From the NCBI GenBank assembly GCA_903862155.1, contig CAIOXF010000109.1:1-13193 (forward strand): a stretch of 13,193 nt of DNA, given 5' to 3'. Shown piece after piece: positions 1 through 7,803 of this stretch (position 1 is the stretch's first letter; each line of letters begins with the position of its first letter). Origin of the DNA: an uncultured cyanobacterium. Lineage in GTDB: Bacteria > Cyanobacteriota > Cyanobacteriia > PCC-6307 > Cyanobiaceae. A model generated the notes under the pieces. The model ran no database searches. It had not been told where the DNA came from and saw only the letters and a list, made by a program, of their open reading frames with translations. The translations under genes and the position numbers were made by a program.

Positions 1-365
1 ACATAGCCCTTGTCGTGGGCCATGTAGCCATCGGAATACACCATCACCAGCACCGCGATGGTGGTCACCAGGCTGAGCATCACCGCGGCAAGGGCATCCA
101 CCCGGAAGCCCATCTGCAGGTTGAAGCTGCCGGCGCTGGCCCAAGTGAACAACATCTCGGTGGTGCCGGCGCCCGCCAGTTGCTGGGCCAGCACCGCATA
201 ACTCAGCACCGCTGCGGCGCCCACACAACTGATCAGGAGGAAGGCCACCGGCTTGCGCAGCCGATTGATCGTGCGGTTGAAGCTGATCAGCCCCAGGCCG
301 GTGATGCATGCCCCGACAAGGGGCAGCGCCGGGATCAACCAGGCGAGTTCAGCGGCTGACGGCAT
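1..365 (-). CDS. ndhF: NAD(P)H-quinone oxidoreductase subunit 5 (NdhF), N-terminal part
   Basis: Only the first 121 codons are in the window; the gene continues past the left edge. The product is a large antiporter-like proton-pumping subunit of the thylakoid NDH-1 complex, which passes electrons from reduced ferredoxin to plastoquinone in respiration and cyclic flow. Reading from ATG at 365, the protein begins MPSAAELAWLIPALPLVG and continues with FNRTINRLRKPVA, an NdhF1-type N-terminus. Three hydrophobic segments follow at about residues 8-26, 42-60 and 92-110, and the fragment ends in YSDGYMAHDKGY, the conserved start of the antiporter core. No good Shine-Dalgarno sequence precedes the ATG. 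The Z-ISO-like gene ends 46 bases upstream in the same direction, so the two may be co-transcribed. The identification is from recognised sequence, not a search. Confidence 0.93.
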   Translation of the reverse strand, partial: MPSAAELAWLIPALPLVGACITGLGLISFNRTINRLRKPVAFLLISCVGAAAVLSYAVLAQQLAGAGTTEMLFTWASAGSFNLQMGFRVDALAAVMLSLVTTIAVLVMVYSDGYMAHDKGY

Positions 366-411
366 CCGGCGGGAGCTGGCTGGGGGGAGTGTAGGCAGCC
401 CATCCGAAGCT

Positions 412-1179
412 TTAGCCAAGCCAGTGGCTCAGATCCGTTCTTGAAAACGCGATGGCGCCAAGGCCGATGAAGCGATGGGCCCACCAGAACACCCCGATTG
501 CGATGGCAATGCCGAGCTGGGCCGGCCGTAGGAATTCACTGAGCACCAGCTGCTGGCGCCCATCGAACACCGCCTTGAAGGGAATCACGGAGGTGCTGGC
601 TTTGAGCTCCTCAAAAGCCGCTCCGAAACGGCTGGCCAGGCGCCGGTCGCCGTTCCAGATCGCAAACAGGTGGTGGGCGATCAGCCCCGCGCAGGTGGCC
701 ACCATGAAGCTGCTGCCGATCCAGAGCAGGTGGGTGGCGCACCAGAGGATTTGCCCCACGGCCTGGGGATGGCGGCTGATGCGGATGATCCCGGTGGCAT
801 ACATCCGCACTTGGGGTTTGAGCACCGCCGGGATTTCCAGAAGGTTGTAGGTGGCGGGATACAGAAACAGAAAGCTCACCGCTGTGCCGGCCCACACCAC
901 TGGCACGATCCAGGGCTGGTCCTGCAGGTTCCAGAGCCGCATGCCGTCGTACCGGTGCTGCAGGAAGTAGCCGATCACCACCACCGCAGAGGGGATGCTC
1001 ACCCCAGCGAACAGCAGCCGCCAGGCCCGTTCCCCGATCCGGGCCGCTCCCCAGTAACGAAGGGAAGCCCCGCCGCTGTGGATCACGGCGAAGGCCAGCA
1101 GCAGCGCCAGCATCACCCAGCTGCTGTGGTGCTGGTTCGGGGTCATGGCAGCGCCCAGGAAGCCGTGGATTCTGGCCAC
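412..1179 (-). CDS. 15-cis-zeta-carotene isomerase (Z-ISO, NnrU-like membrane protein)
   Basis: The 255-residue protein has about six hydrophobic segments. Z-ISO is a heme-b integral membrane enzyme that isomerises the 15-cis bond of the zeta-carotene made by phytoene desaturase, before CrtQ acts. The region RHPQAVGQILWCATH (137-150), then LIAHHLF and WNGDRRLASR, then SVIPF and DGRQ, matches the plant/cyanobacterial Z-ISO pattern rather than generic NnrU. H34 (in AVIHSGG), C147 and H150 are spaced as I recall the heme ligands His150, Cys263 and His266 of maize Z-ISO (113 and 116 residues apart). The start is GTG at 1179: an AGGAGG lies 8 bases upstream, while the internal ATG at 1146 has no ribosome binding site. 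It is divergent from rbcR and upstream of ndhF. An older annotation would probably say NnrU family protein. Confidence 0.85.
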   Translation of the reverse strand: MARIHGFLGAAMTPNQHHSSWVMLALLLAFAVIHSGGASLRYWGAARIGERAWRLLFAGVSIPSAVVVIGYFLQHRYDGMRLWNLQDQPWIVPVVWAGTAVSFLFLYPATYNLLEIPAVLKPQVRMYATGIIRISRHPQAVGQILWCATHLLWIGSSFMVATCAGLIAHHLFAIWNGDRRLASRFGAAFEELKASTSVIPFKAVFDGRQQLVLSEFLRPAQLGIAIAIGVFWWAHRFIGLGAIAFSRTDLSHWLG

Positions 1180-1217
1180 CGGTCGCCCCTCCTAGAGTTT
1201 CAGCTTGCACCGAGGCC
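1180..1217. promoter_or_regulatory. 38-base divergent start region between the Z-ISO gene and rbcR
   Basis: The two genes start back to back. The minus-strand AGGAGG for the isomerase occupies about 1188-1193; rbcR has only a weak GAGG close to its ATG. With 38 bases available, at least one promoter must lie inside the neighbouring coding sequence. LysR regulators often bind between themselves and a divergent target, so this is a plausible RbcR operator region. I could not pick out a convincing palindromic site by eye. Confidence 0.45.
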
Positions 1218-2201
1218 ATGGCTGATCTGCCCTTCACCCTCGATCAGCTCCGCATCTTGCGGGCGATTGCCACCGAGGGCAGCTTTAAGAAGGCGGCCGA
1301 CAGCCTTTACGTGACTCAGCCGGCGGTGAGTCTGCAGATCCAGAACCTGGAAAAGCAGCTCAGCGTGTCGCTGTTCGACCGGGGCGGCCGCAAGGCCCAG
1401 CTCACCGAGGCCGGTCACCTGCTGCTCAGCTATTGCGACCGCATCCTCAGCCAGTGCCAGGAGGCCTGCCGGGCCCTGGAGGATCTACACAACCTCAAGG
1501 GCGGCTCCCTGATCGTGGGCGCCAGCCAAACCACGGGCACCTATCTGATGCCCCGGATGATCGGGCTGTTCCGTCAGAAATACCCCGATGTGGCGGTGCA
1601 ACTCCAGGTGCACAGCACGCGCCGCACCGGTTGGAGCGTGGCCAACGGCCAGATCGACCTGGCGATCATCGGCGGGGAGCTCCCCTCCGACCTCAACGAA
1701 CAACTGCAGGTGGTGCCCTACGCCAGCGATGAGCTGGCGCTCGTGCTGCCGGTGAAGCACCCGCTGGCCCGGCTGCCGGAGCTCACCAAAGACGACCTCT
1801 ACCGCCTGGGTTTCGTCTGCCTGGACGCCCAGTCCACCACCCGCAAGATGGTGGATCAACTTCTGGCCCGCTCAGGCCTGGATGTGGGGCGCCTCAAGAT
1901 CGAGATGGAGCTCAACTCGTTCGAGGCGATCAAGAACGCCGTGCAGAGCGGCCTGGGCGCGGCCTTCCTGCCGGTGGTGTCGATTGAGCGGGAGCTCTCC
2001 GCCGGCACCCTGCATCGCCCCCAGGTGGCTGATCTGCAGGTGCGCCGCCAGCTCAAGCTGATCACCCACCCGGCCCGCTACTGCTCCCGTGCGGCCGATG
2101 CCTTCCGCAAGGAGGTGCTGCCCGTGTTCGCCAGCCCCGACAGCCCGCTGCGCCGGCCACTGCTCCAGAGCCAGGCCCAGCCCGAAGCGGATCAGAACTG
2201 A
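1218..2201 (+). CDS. rbcR: LysR-family transcriptional regulator, RbcR/Ycf30 type
   Basis: The 327-residue protein is a DNA-binding regulator. An N-terminal winged helix-turn-helix (about residues 6-65) contains EGSFKKAADSLYVTQPAVS and the dimer helix LEKQLSVSLFDRGGRKAQLTEAG. A LysR effector-binding domain (about 95-300) contains GASQTTGTYLMPRMIGLFR, a strong mark of the cyanobacterial/plastid RbcR (Ycf30) group, and later SGLGAAFLPVVSIE. Known members activate Calvin-cycle genes, including rbcLS, in response to metabolites; the related NdhR/CcmR controls NDH-1 and carbon-uptake genes, and I favour RbcR from the sequence. The ATG at 1218 gives the usual N-terminus. Its last 10 bases overlap the end of the convergent DUF3172-type gene. 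The tail after about residue 300 is proline- and glutamine-rich and probably disordered. Confidence 0.9.
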   Translation: MADLPFTLDQLRILRAIATEGSFKKAADSLYVTQPAVSLQIQNLEKQLSVSLFDRGGRKAQLTEAGHLLLSYCDRILSQCQEACRALEDLHNLKGGSLIVGASQTTGTYLMPRMIGLFRQKYPDVAVQLQVHSTRRTGWSVANGQIDLAIIGGELPSDLNEQLQVVPYASDELALVLPVKHPLARLPELTKDDLYRLGFVCLDAQSTTRKMVDQLLARSGLDVGRLKIEMELNSFEAIKNAVQSGLGAAFLPVVSIERELSAGTLHRPQVADLQVRRQLKLITHPARYCSRAADAFRKEVLPVFASPDSPLRRPLLQSQAQPEADQN

Positions 2202-2836
2202 TCCGCCTCTGGGGTGACGCCCACGCTGTCGTCGGCCACGCCCTTGGTGATGAATTTGTTTTCGGCGGTATCGGTCTGATACACGCAGCGCACGATCGGC
2301 TTGTCCTTGATCGAGCCGATGTAGGCGAAGGTGTTCATGCGCTGTTTGCACTGGCGCATCTGCTCGGCCGTCACGGCCCCTTCCTTCTGCAGCACGCTCC
2401 AGTTTTCGCGGCGGATCACGCAGCCGGGCTTGAGGGCCGGCTGGGTCACGAAGCTGGAGCTGGGGTTCATGGTGGTGTACAGCTCGATGTCCATCACGAA
2501 GGCACTGGCGCCCCACTGACGGCAGAACTCCGGATCGGGCACCGCCATGTCGAGCTGCTGGGAGCTGGCGATGTTGCCCTGGTTGCCCTGGGTGGTGCTG
2601 GAGATGCCGGTGCCGATGCCGATGCCCACCACGAGTACGCCCGCCAGCACGGCGATCTGGCCGATGTTGAAGCCCATCGGGCCGCCGCCACCGTTGTTGC
2701 CTCCCTTGCCAGGGGGGCGGCCGCCTGGACCACGCCGTTCAGGCTCCCGGCCCTCGTAGCCGCCGTAACCGCGCTCATAGCGGTCTGCGTACCGCCCCTC
2801 GGCGCGGCTGTCGTAGCGGCTGCGGGATCGGGTCAC
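2192..2836 (-). CDS. DUF3172-type membrane-anchored protein of unknown function
   Basis: The 214-residue protein is conserved in cyanobacteria but has no established function. Residues 1-57 are rich in Arg, Gly, Tyr and Pro, low in complexity and probably disordered, with several near-repeats of R-Y-x-x-R. One membrane helix follows at about 58-80, with GxGxG spacing. Residues 95-200 form a small folded domain with four cysteines (C105, C139, C163, C184), which could make two disulfides if the domain lies outside the cytoplasm. The pattern CRQWGASAFVMD, LKPGCVIRRENW and a terminal ENKFITKGVADDSVGVTP match my recollection of the DUF3172 family. The start is GTG at 2836, overlapping the ndhM stop as GTGA, so translation is probably coupled. 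That coupling is the best hint of a link with NDH-1 or thylakoid biogenesis, but this is inference. Confidence 0.75.
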   Translation of the reverse strand: MTRSRSRYDSRAEGRYADRYERGYGGYEGREPERRGPGGRPPGKGGNNGGGGPMGFNIGQIAVLAGVLVVGIGIGTGISSTTQGNQGNIASSQQLDMAVPDPEFCRQWGASAFVMDIELYTTMNPSSSFVTQPALKPGCVIRRENWSVLQKEGAVTAEQMRQCKQRMNTFAYIGSIKDKPIVRCVYQTDTAENKFITKGVADDSVGVTPEADQF

Positions 2837-3180
2837 AGGGTTTCAGGTGTGCGGGGCAGGCCCATGGAGTAGTTGAGCACCCGGCAGTCGGGGTTGTACT
2901 TCAGTTCGCCGGCCTGCAGCAGCTCGCGGATCTGGCCCTCCAGCTCCGAGCCGATACGGCGCAGGTTGTAGTCGGTGAGGTCGGCGCCGGCATGGGCCTC
3001 CACCAGATCACGAAAGCGCTGCTGCACCTTCTCCAGCACCGGTTGTTCCCACAGGAACTCGTTGTCCGGATCCACGTCCAGGGTGAGCTGGCTGGCGTCG
3101 GGCACCAGGTTGCCGTTCTCCACGCGAGCCGTGAACACACGAATGTGACGGGTGGTGGCTTTCAGCAGGGAGTCGGCCAT
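2833..3180 (-). CDS. ndhM: NAD(P)H-quinone oxidoreductase subunit M (NdhM)
   Basis: The 115-residue protein is a small peripheral subunit of NDH-1 specific to oxygenic phototrophs, sitting on the cytoplasmic arm near the ferredoxin and quinone side. It is soluble, with no membrane helix. Recognisable stretches are ATTRHIRVFTARVENGNLVP, LTLDVDPDNEFLW and the C-terminal LKYNPDCRVLNYSMGLPR, with the family's usual length. The ATG at 3180 is the natural start. It is divergent from pds across about 146 bases and its stop overlaps the downstream GTG, making a two-gene unit with the DUF3172-type gene. ndhM beside pds is, as I recall, common in picocyanobacteria. Confidence 0.93.
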   Translation of the reverse strand: MADSLLKATTRHIRVFTARVENGNLVPDASQLTLDVDPDNEFLWEQPVLEKVQQRFRDLVEAHAGADLTDYNLRRIGSELEGQIRELLQAGELKYNPDCRVLNYSMGLPRTPETL

Positions 3181-3326
3181 GGGCTGGGAATTGCGGGCAC
3201 CCGGAACAACGACTTTAGGAAGCGTCGCCGGGATTCCAGTCGGCGCGGCTCCCGGATGCCTGCCAACTCCAATCCCGAGGGTCTGACCAAGACCTTTAAG
3301 GTTGTTGTCGGTTTTTCCCTGTGGAT
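3181..3326. promoter_or_regulatory. Divergent promoter region of ndhM and pds
   Basis: These 146 bases separate the divergent starts and should hold both promoters. Clear sigma-70 boxes are not evident. Toward pds there is an 11-base near-palindrome, ACCTT-T-AAGGT, at 3292-3302; its TTTAAG could be a -10-like element about 27 bases before the pds start. A shorter CGCCG/CGGCG pair flanks 3231-3240. The sequence is GC-rich near ndhM and more AT-rich near pds. No strong ribosome binding site precedes pds. Confidence 0.5.
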
Positions 3327-4739
3327 ATGCGCGTCGCGATCGCCGGTGCTGGTCTGGCCGGTCTGGCCTGTGCCAAGTACCTCTGCGATGCCGGCCACAC
3401 CCCGGTGGTGGTGGAAGCCCGCGACGTGCTCGGCGGCAAGGTGGCCGCCTGGCAGGACGAGGACGGTGACTGGTATGAAACTGGCCTCCACATCTTTTTC
3501 GGGGCTTACCGCAACATGCGGCAGCTCTTCAAGGAGCTGAACATCGAAGACCGGCTCCAGTGGAAGAGCCATTCGATGATCTTCAACCAGAAGGAAACGC
3601 CTGGCACCTACAGCCGCTTCGACTTTCCCGATATTCCTGCACCCTTCAACGGCGTAGCAGCGATTCTCGGCAACAACGACCTGCTCACCTGGCCCGAGAA
3701 GATCGCCTTTGGCCTGGGCCTGGTGCCGGCGATGCTGCGCGGCCAGCAGTACGTGGAGGAGTGCGATAAGTACTCCTGGACGGAATGGCTGCGTTTGCAC
3801 AACATTCCGGAGCGGGTGAACGATGAGGTGTTCATCGCCATGGCCAAGGCGTTGAACTTCATCGACCCCGATGAGATCTCCAGCACCGTGGTGCTCACGG
3901 CCCTGAACCGCTTCCTCCAGGAAAGCGATGGCTCGAAGATGGCGTTCCTCGATGGCAATCCGCCCCAGCGCCTGTGTCAGCCGATCGTGGATTACGTCAT
4001 TGCGCGAGGCGGTGAGGTGCATCTCGATTCCCCCCTGCGGGAAATCGAGCTCAACGCCGATGGCACTGTGAGTGGCTTCCGGATCGGTGGCATCAAAGGC
4101 AAGGAGGGTTACACCCTCCACGCTGACGCCTACGTGAGCGCCATGCCAGTGGATCCCTTCAAGCTGTTGTTGCCCGAGCCCTGGAAGGAGATCCCCTACT
4201 TCAAGAAGCTTGATGGCCTCAACGGCGTGCCAGTGATCAACATTCACCTCTGGTTTGATCGCAAGCTCACTGAGATCGATCACCTGCTGTTCAGCCGCAG
4301 TCCGCTGCTCAGCGTGTATGCCGATATGAGCAACACCTGCAAGGAATACGCCGATCCTGATCGGTCCATGCTCGAGCTGGTGTTCGCGCCGGCCAAGGAT
4401 TGGATCGGCCGGTCCGATGACGACATCGTGGCCGCCACCATGGAGGAGTTGAAGCGGCTCTTCCCCATGCACTTCACCGGTGATGACCAAGCCAATCTGC
4501 GCAAGGCCATCGTGGTGAAGACGCCCCTGTCGGTGTACAAAACCGTTCCCGGCTGCCAGCAGCTACGGCCTGATCAGGCTTCACCGATCCCCAACTTCTT
4601 CCTGGCAGGCTGCTACACGATGCAGCGCTATCTCGCCTCCATGGAAGGGGCCGTGCTCAGCGGCAAGCAGTGCGCCCAGGCCGTGGCGTCTGCAACCCAT
4701 CTCAGCCCTGCAGCCCAGCCGGCCCTGGCTGCAGCCTGA
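3327..4739 (+). CDS. pds: 15-cis-phytoene desaturase (plant/cyanobacterial type)
   Basis: The 470-residue flavoenzyme introduces two double bonds into 15-cis-phytoene to make zeta-carotene, passing electrons to plastoquinone; it is a peripheral thylakoid membrane protein. The N-terminal Rossmann FAD motif is MRVAIAGAGLAGLACAKYL (G7, G9, G12), with E31 in the usual ribose-binding position. The desaturase signature GLHIFFGAYRNM follows, and the C-terminal flavin motif FFLAGCYTMQRYLASMEGAV lies near residues 428-447. Length is normal. I chose ATG at 3327 because family members begin directly with M-R-V-x-I-A-G; an in-frame GTG at 3321 would add only two residues. The gene is also called crtP. 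It heads a tight plus-strand operon: the histidine kinase gene begins 3 bases after its stop, where crtB would normally be found. Confidence 0.95.
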   Translation: MRVAIAGAGLAGLACAKYLCDAGHTPVVVEARDVLGGKVAAWQDEDGDWYETGLHIFFGAYRNMRQLFKELNIEDRLQWKSHSMIFNQKETPGTYSRFDFPDIPAPFNGVAAILGNNDLLTWPEKIAFGLGLVPAMLRGQQYVEECDKYSWTEWLRLHNIPERVNDEVFIAMAKALNFIDPDEISSTVVLTALNRFLQESDGSKMAFLDGNPPQRLCQPIVDYVIARGGEVHLDSPLREIELNADGTVSGFRIGGIKGKEGYTLHADAYVSAMPVDPFKLLLPEPWKEIPYFKKLDGLNGVPVINIHLWFDRKLTEIDHLLFSRSPLLSVYADMSNTCKEYADPDRSMLELVFAPAKDWIGRSDDDIVAATMEELKRLFPMHFTGDDQANLRKAIVVKTPLSVYKTVPGCQQLRPDQASPIPNFFLAGCYTMQRYLASMEGAVLSGKQCAQAVASATHLSPAAQPALAAA

Positions 4740-4742
4740 TCG

Positions 4743-7403
4743 ATGGCTCAATCCGCCCCCAAGCGCGGATCTACAGCGAACCTCGCGTCGGCTGAGATTT
4801 CGCTGGGGGAAGAAGCCCGGGCGATTGAGCGGCGGGTCCGTCGCAACACATTGGTGTGGTTTGGCGTGGTGTCTACCCTGCTTGTGGGCTCCAGCATCTT
4901 CAGCCTGGTGCGGTTGCGTTCCACGGTCGCCAGATACACCACTGAGCGGGTGCGGGTGGTTACGCAGAACCTGGAGGAACAGCTCGCGATCACTGATGTG
5001 ATCTATCGGCGCCTGACACTGGCGGGTGCAAGAGTGCTTAATGCGGAGCTTCTCAGTTATGGCAGTCCAAATCTTGGGCCAGGAGAGGCATGGGTAGCTG
5101 GTCGCCAAGTCCCGAACCTGCGATTTGGTCAGGTCGCCGTCGTTGATCGTCCCGATATCGTCCGTGCCGTGGCTGGCCATATGGGTGCTACTGCAACCAT
5201 CTTTGTTGCCACGGGTGGCCGCTTCGTCCGTGTGGTTACAACCATTCGGAAGAGTGATGGGGTAACGGCAACCGGGACTGATCTTGACCCTAAACAGCCT
5301 GCCTATCGAGCTCTCAGTAGTGGCCGTTCTTACGCTGGAATTGCCTGGATTTTTGATGACCCCTATTTTTCTGCTTATCAGCCCATTAAGTCTTCCGGTG
5401 GTCGGGTGATTGGCGCGCTTTATGTAGGCTATCCGATTGAAACTCTGGACGATATTGGAAGCCGTGTGCGATCCACCCGTATTCTGGACAATGGCTTTGT
5501 TGTGCTTGCTGATGCGGACGGCGAGAGGCAGTTTCAGTCCGGCCATATTCCCATCGAGAAAGTTAATTCGCTGCTCGATATTGCGGCTAAAAGCTTTGGG
5601 AGCATGGAGAGGGTCAGGATAGGGGGCTATGAGATATCTCGTCGCCTATTTGCTCCCTGGCGGGCTAACATTTATACGGCTAAGTATATTCCAGATATTG
5701 ACTTGATCAGCCTCCGCCTCACGCTTGGGGTGCTCGGGCTTACTGCCGTCATGGTGGTGGCTGTGCTGGTGATCTCCTGGTGGTTCAGTCAGCGGTTGAC
5801 TCGAGCTTTAATTGCCGGTGAGGTGGCTTTGCGCCGCGCAGAATTTGAAGAAGAGCGGGCGACTGAGGCGCGCCTAGAAGCAGAAGAGGCTAACCAGGCC
5901 AAGAGTGCATTCTTGGCGAACATGAGCCACGAGCTGCGCACGCCGATGAATGCCATCATCGGCTACAGCGAGATACTGATCGAGGAGGCCGAGGAGCTCG
6001 AGCCATCGGAGTTTGTTCCAGATCTTGAGAAGATTCAGTCCGCTGGCAAGCATCTGCTTGGTCTGATTAACGATGTGCTTGATCTGTCGAAGATCGAGGC
6101 TGGCAAGATGACGTTGTGCCTGGAAGACTTCAGGCTTGCTTCTGCGATCGATGATGTGATTTCAACTGTCGGGCCACTGCTGGAGAGGCATGGTAATCGG
6201 CTGGTGTTGGAATGCCCGACTGATGTGGGTGAGATCCATGCCGATCTCACCAAGTTTCGCCAGTGCCTGCTGAATCTCCTCGGTAATGCCACTAAATTCA
6301 CGGACCACGGCACGATTGTGGTCGCCGTGCTGGATCGCCCCGAAAGTCAACGCGTCCAAGTTTCCGTGAAGGACACTGGTATCGGTATGACGCCCGAGCA
6401 ACTTGGAAGGCTGTTTGAGAGTTTCAGTCAGGCGGACAACAGCACTACCCGCAAATACGGCGGTACTGGCCTTGGATTGGCGATCAGTCGGAAGTTTTGC
6501 CGGATGATGGGGGGCGACATCACCGTTGTGAGTGCTCCTGGCGAGGGCAGCATCTTCACGATGGACTTACCCCGGGTGGTGATTGACCCTGAGGCCATGC
6601 CTGAGCCCACCAAGATGGAACATCCGTCAGATGGGGCAGCGCAGATGCCTGCAGTGGCCGCTCGGGGCACCATTCTCGTGATCGATGACGATCCCGCGAG
6701 CGGTGATCTCGTGAGCCGCTACCTCGTTCGTGATGGCTACCGCGTGGAAGTGGCCTCATCAGGTGATGCAGGGCTGGCCCTTGCCTGTGAACTCAAGCCC
6801 GATGCGATCACGCTCGACGTGATGATGCCGGGGATGGACGGTTGGTCGGTGTTGACCGCCCTCAAGGCAGATCCCGAGCTGGCATCGGTGCCTGTGGTGA
6901 TGATGAGTTTGTTGGCTGATCCTGAGTTGGCCCAGTCCCTCGGAGCGGCAGACACCCTCAGCAAACCCGTGCAGCGAGCTGAGTTGGATCGGCTTCTAGC
7001 TGCGATTCATGCGGCGGAACGAGCCCATCCCGCTCGCCTGTTGGTGGTGGAAGACGAGGCTGCCAATGCCGAGCTTCTGCGCCGTCTGTTGGAGCGTCAG
7101 GGTTGGAGTGTGGCGCACGCAGCCAATGGCCAGGAAGCCCTCGATGCGGTGGCTGGCGAGCGGCCGGATCTCATCCTGCTGGATCTGATGATGCCGGAAA
7201 TGGATGGGCTGGAGTTCCTGGAGCGGCTGCGCAGGAATCCGGCAGCGGTTTCCATTCCTGTGGTGGTGCTGACAGCGAAAGACCTCAGTGAAGAGGATCA
7301 ATCCCGGCTGAGTGGTCGCGTTCGGGAGGTGCTCCGCAAAGGGGAGTTCAGTGCCGTTGCCCTGACCGAACAGATCAATGCGATCCTGGGTTCGCGTTCA
7401 TGA
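4743..7403 (+). CDS. Membrane-bound Cache-sensor hybrid histidine kinase with two receiver domains
   Basis: The 886-residue sensor kinase has this order: basic N-terminus; membrane helix about 37-57; extracytoplasmic Cache module about 62-320, with TATIFVATGGRFVRVVTT, GTDLD, PAYRALSSGRSYAG and GRVIGALYVGYP typical of Cache_3-Cache_2-like ligand domains; helix about 329-350; Glu/Ala-rich coiled coil 355-390 with no clear HAMP; HisKA with H396 in NMSHELRTPMN; HATPase with N-box LLNLLGNATKF, DTGIGM at 544 and GGTGLGLAIS; receiver 1 (about 642-757, D692, K741); receiver 2 (about 765-882, D814 in LLDLMMPEMDG). All catalytic residues look intact. The ligand cannot be read from sequence. No Shine-Dalgarno sequence precedes the ATG, 3 bases after the pds stop, so expression probably follows pds. 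The Cache-coding part is visibly more AT-rich than the flanking genes, which suggests a different history. Confidence 0.9.
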   Translation: MAQSAPKRGSTANLASAEISLGEEARAIERRVRRNTLVWFGVVSTLLVGSSIFSLVRLRSTVARYTTERVRVVTQNLEEQLAITDVIYRRLTLAGARVLNAELLSYGSPNLGPGEAWVAGRQVPNLRFGQVAVVDRPDIVRAVAGHMGATATIFVATGGRFVRVVTTIRKSDGVTATGTDLDPKQPAYRALSSGRSYAGIAWIFDDPYFSAYQPIKSSGGRVIGALYVGYPIETLDDIGSRVRSTRILDNGFVVLADADGERQFQSGHIPIEKVNSLLDIAAKSFGSMERVRIGGYEISRRLFAPWRANIYTAKYIPDIDLISLRLTLGVLGLTAVMVVAVLVISWWFSQRLTRALIAGEVALRRAEFEEERATEARLEAEEANQAKSAFLANMSHELRTPMNAIIGYSEILIEEAEELEPSEFVPDLEKIQSAGKHLLGLINDVLDLSKIEAGKMTLCLEDFRLASAIDDVISTVGPLLERHGNRLVLECPTDVGEIHADLTKFRQCLLNLLGNATKFTDHGTIVVAVLDRPESQRVQVSVKDTGIGMTPEQLGRLFESFSQADNSTTRKYGGTGLGLAISRKFCRMMGGDITVVSAPGEGSIFTMDLPRVVIDPEAMPEPTKMEHPSDGAAQMPAVAARGTILVIDDDPASGDLVSRYLVRDGYRVEVASSGDAGLALACELKPDAITLDVMMPGMDGWSVLTALKADPELASVPVVMMSLLADPELAQSLGAADTLSKPVQRAELDRLLAAIHAAERAHPARLLVVEDEAANAELLRRLLERQGWSVAHAANGQEALDAVAGERPDLILLDLMMPEMDGLEFLERLRRNPAAVSIPVVVLTAKDLSEEDQSRLSGRVREVLRKGEFSAVALTEQINAILGSRS

Positions 7404-7416
7404 CTCGTTGATTCCG

Positions 7417-7803
7417 ATGGTGCGCATCCTGCTCGTGGAAGATAACGAAATGAATCGCGACATGCTCTCGCGCCGGCTTGGTCGCAAGGGCTTTGAGGTG
7501 GTGATGGCGGTGGATGGTGGTGAGGCTCTAGACATGGCAGCCAGCCAGTCACCGGCGTTGATCCTCATGGACATGAATCTGCCTGTGATCGATGGTTGGG
7601 AGGCCACCCGCAGGATCAAGGCAAACCCTGCGACTGCGGGGATTCCGGTGATCGGCCTGACGGCCCATGCCATGGATGGCGACCGCGATAAATGCATCCA
7701 GGCCGGCTGCGATGACTACGACACCAAGCCTGTTGATCTGCCCAGGCTGCTGGAGAAGATCCACGGGCAGCTGGCACGCTGCGGCGTCAAGGTTGAGTCC
7801 TGA
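7417..7803 (+). CDS. Single-domain response regulator (CheY/DivK-like)
   Basis: The 128-residue protein is one receiver domain with no output. The acidic pair is E8/D9, the phosphoacceptor is D52 (ILMDMNLP), the switch threonine T82 (GLTAHAM) and the conserved lysine K104 (DTKPVD), so it should be phosphorylatable. It probably shuttles phosphate between the upstream hybrid kinase and the DHp-receiver protein, or competes as a sink. The start is ATG at 7417 (MVRILLVEDN), which fits the family. A longer in-frame reading from 7378 would overlap the kinase and add non-domain residues. It lies 13 bases after the kinase stop, and its stop overlaps the next ATG by one base (TGATG). The direction of phosphate flow is inference from gene order. 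Confidence 0.9.
   Translation: MVRILLVEDNEMNRDMLSRRLGRKGFEVVMAVDGGEALDMAASQSPALILMDMNLPVIDGWEATRRIKANPATAGIPVIGLTAHAMDGDRDKCIQAGCDDYDTKPVDLPRLLEKIHGQLARCGVKVES

Noticed and set aside
3162..4490. A long open frame of 442 codons on the minus strand opposite pds
   Set aside because: It is the antisense shadow of a clearly recognisable pds gene in GC-rich DNA; its His/Gly/Val-rich translation matches no family I know and it would overlap ndhM as well.
4581..5546. A 321-codon open frame on the minus strand opposite the end of pds and the kinase start
   Set aside because: It is antisense to two well-supported genes, with no recognisable domain or ribosome binding site.
7378..7416. An upstream extension of the CheY-like receiver
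   Set aside because: It would add 13 residues overlapping the kinase gene; the receiver fold starts at the ATG at 7417 (MVRILLVEDN).
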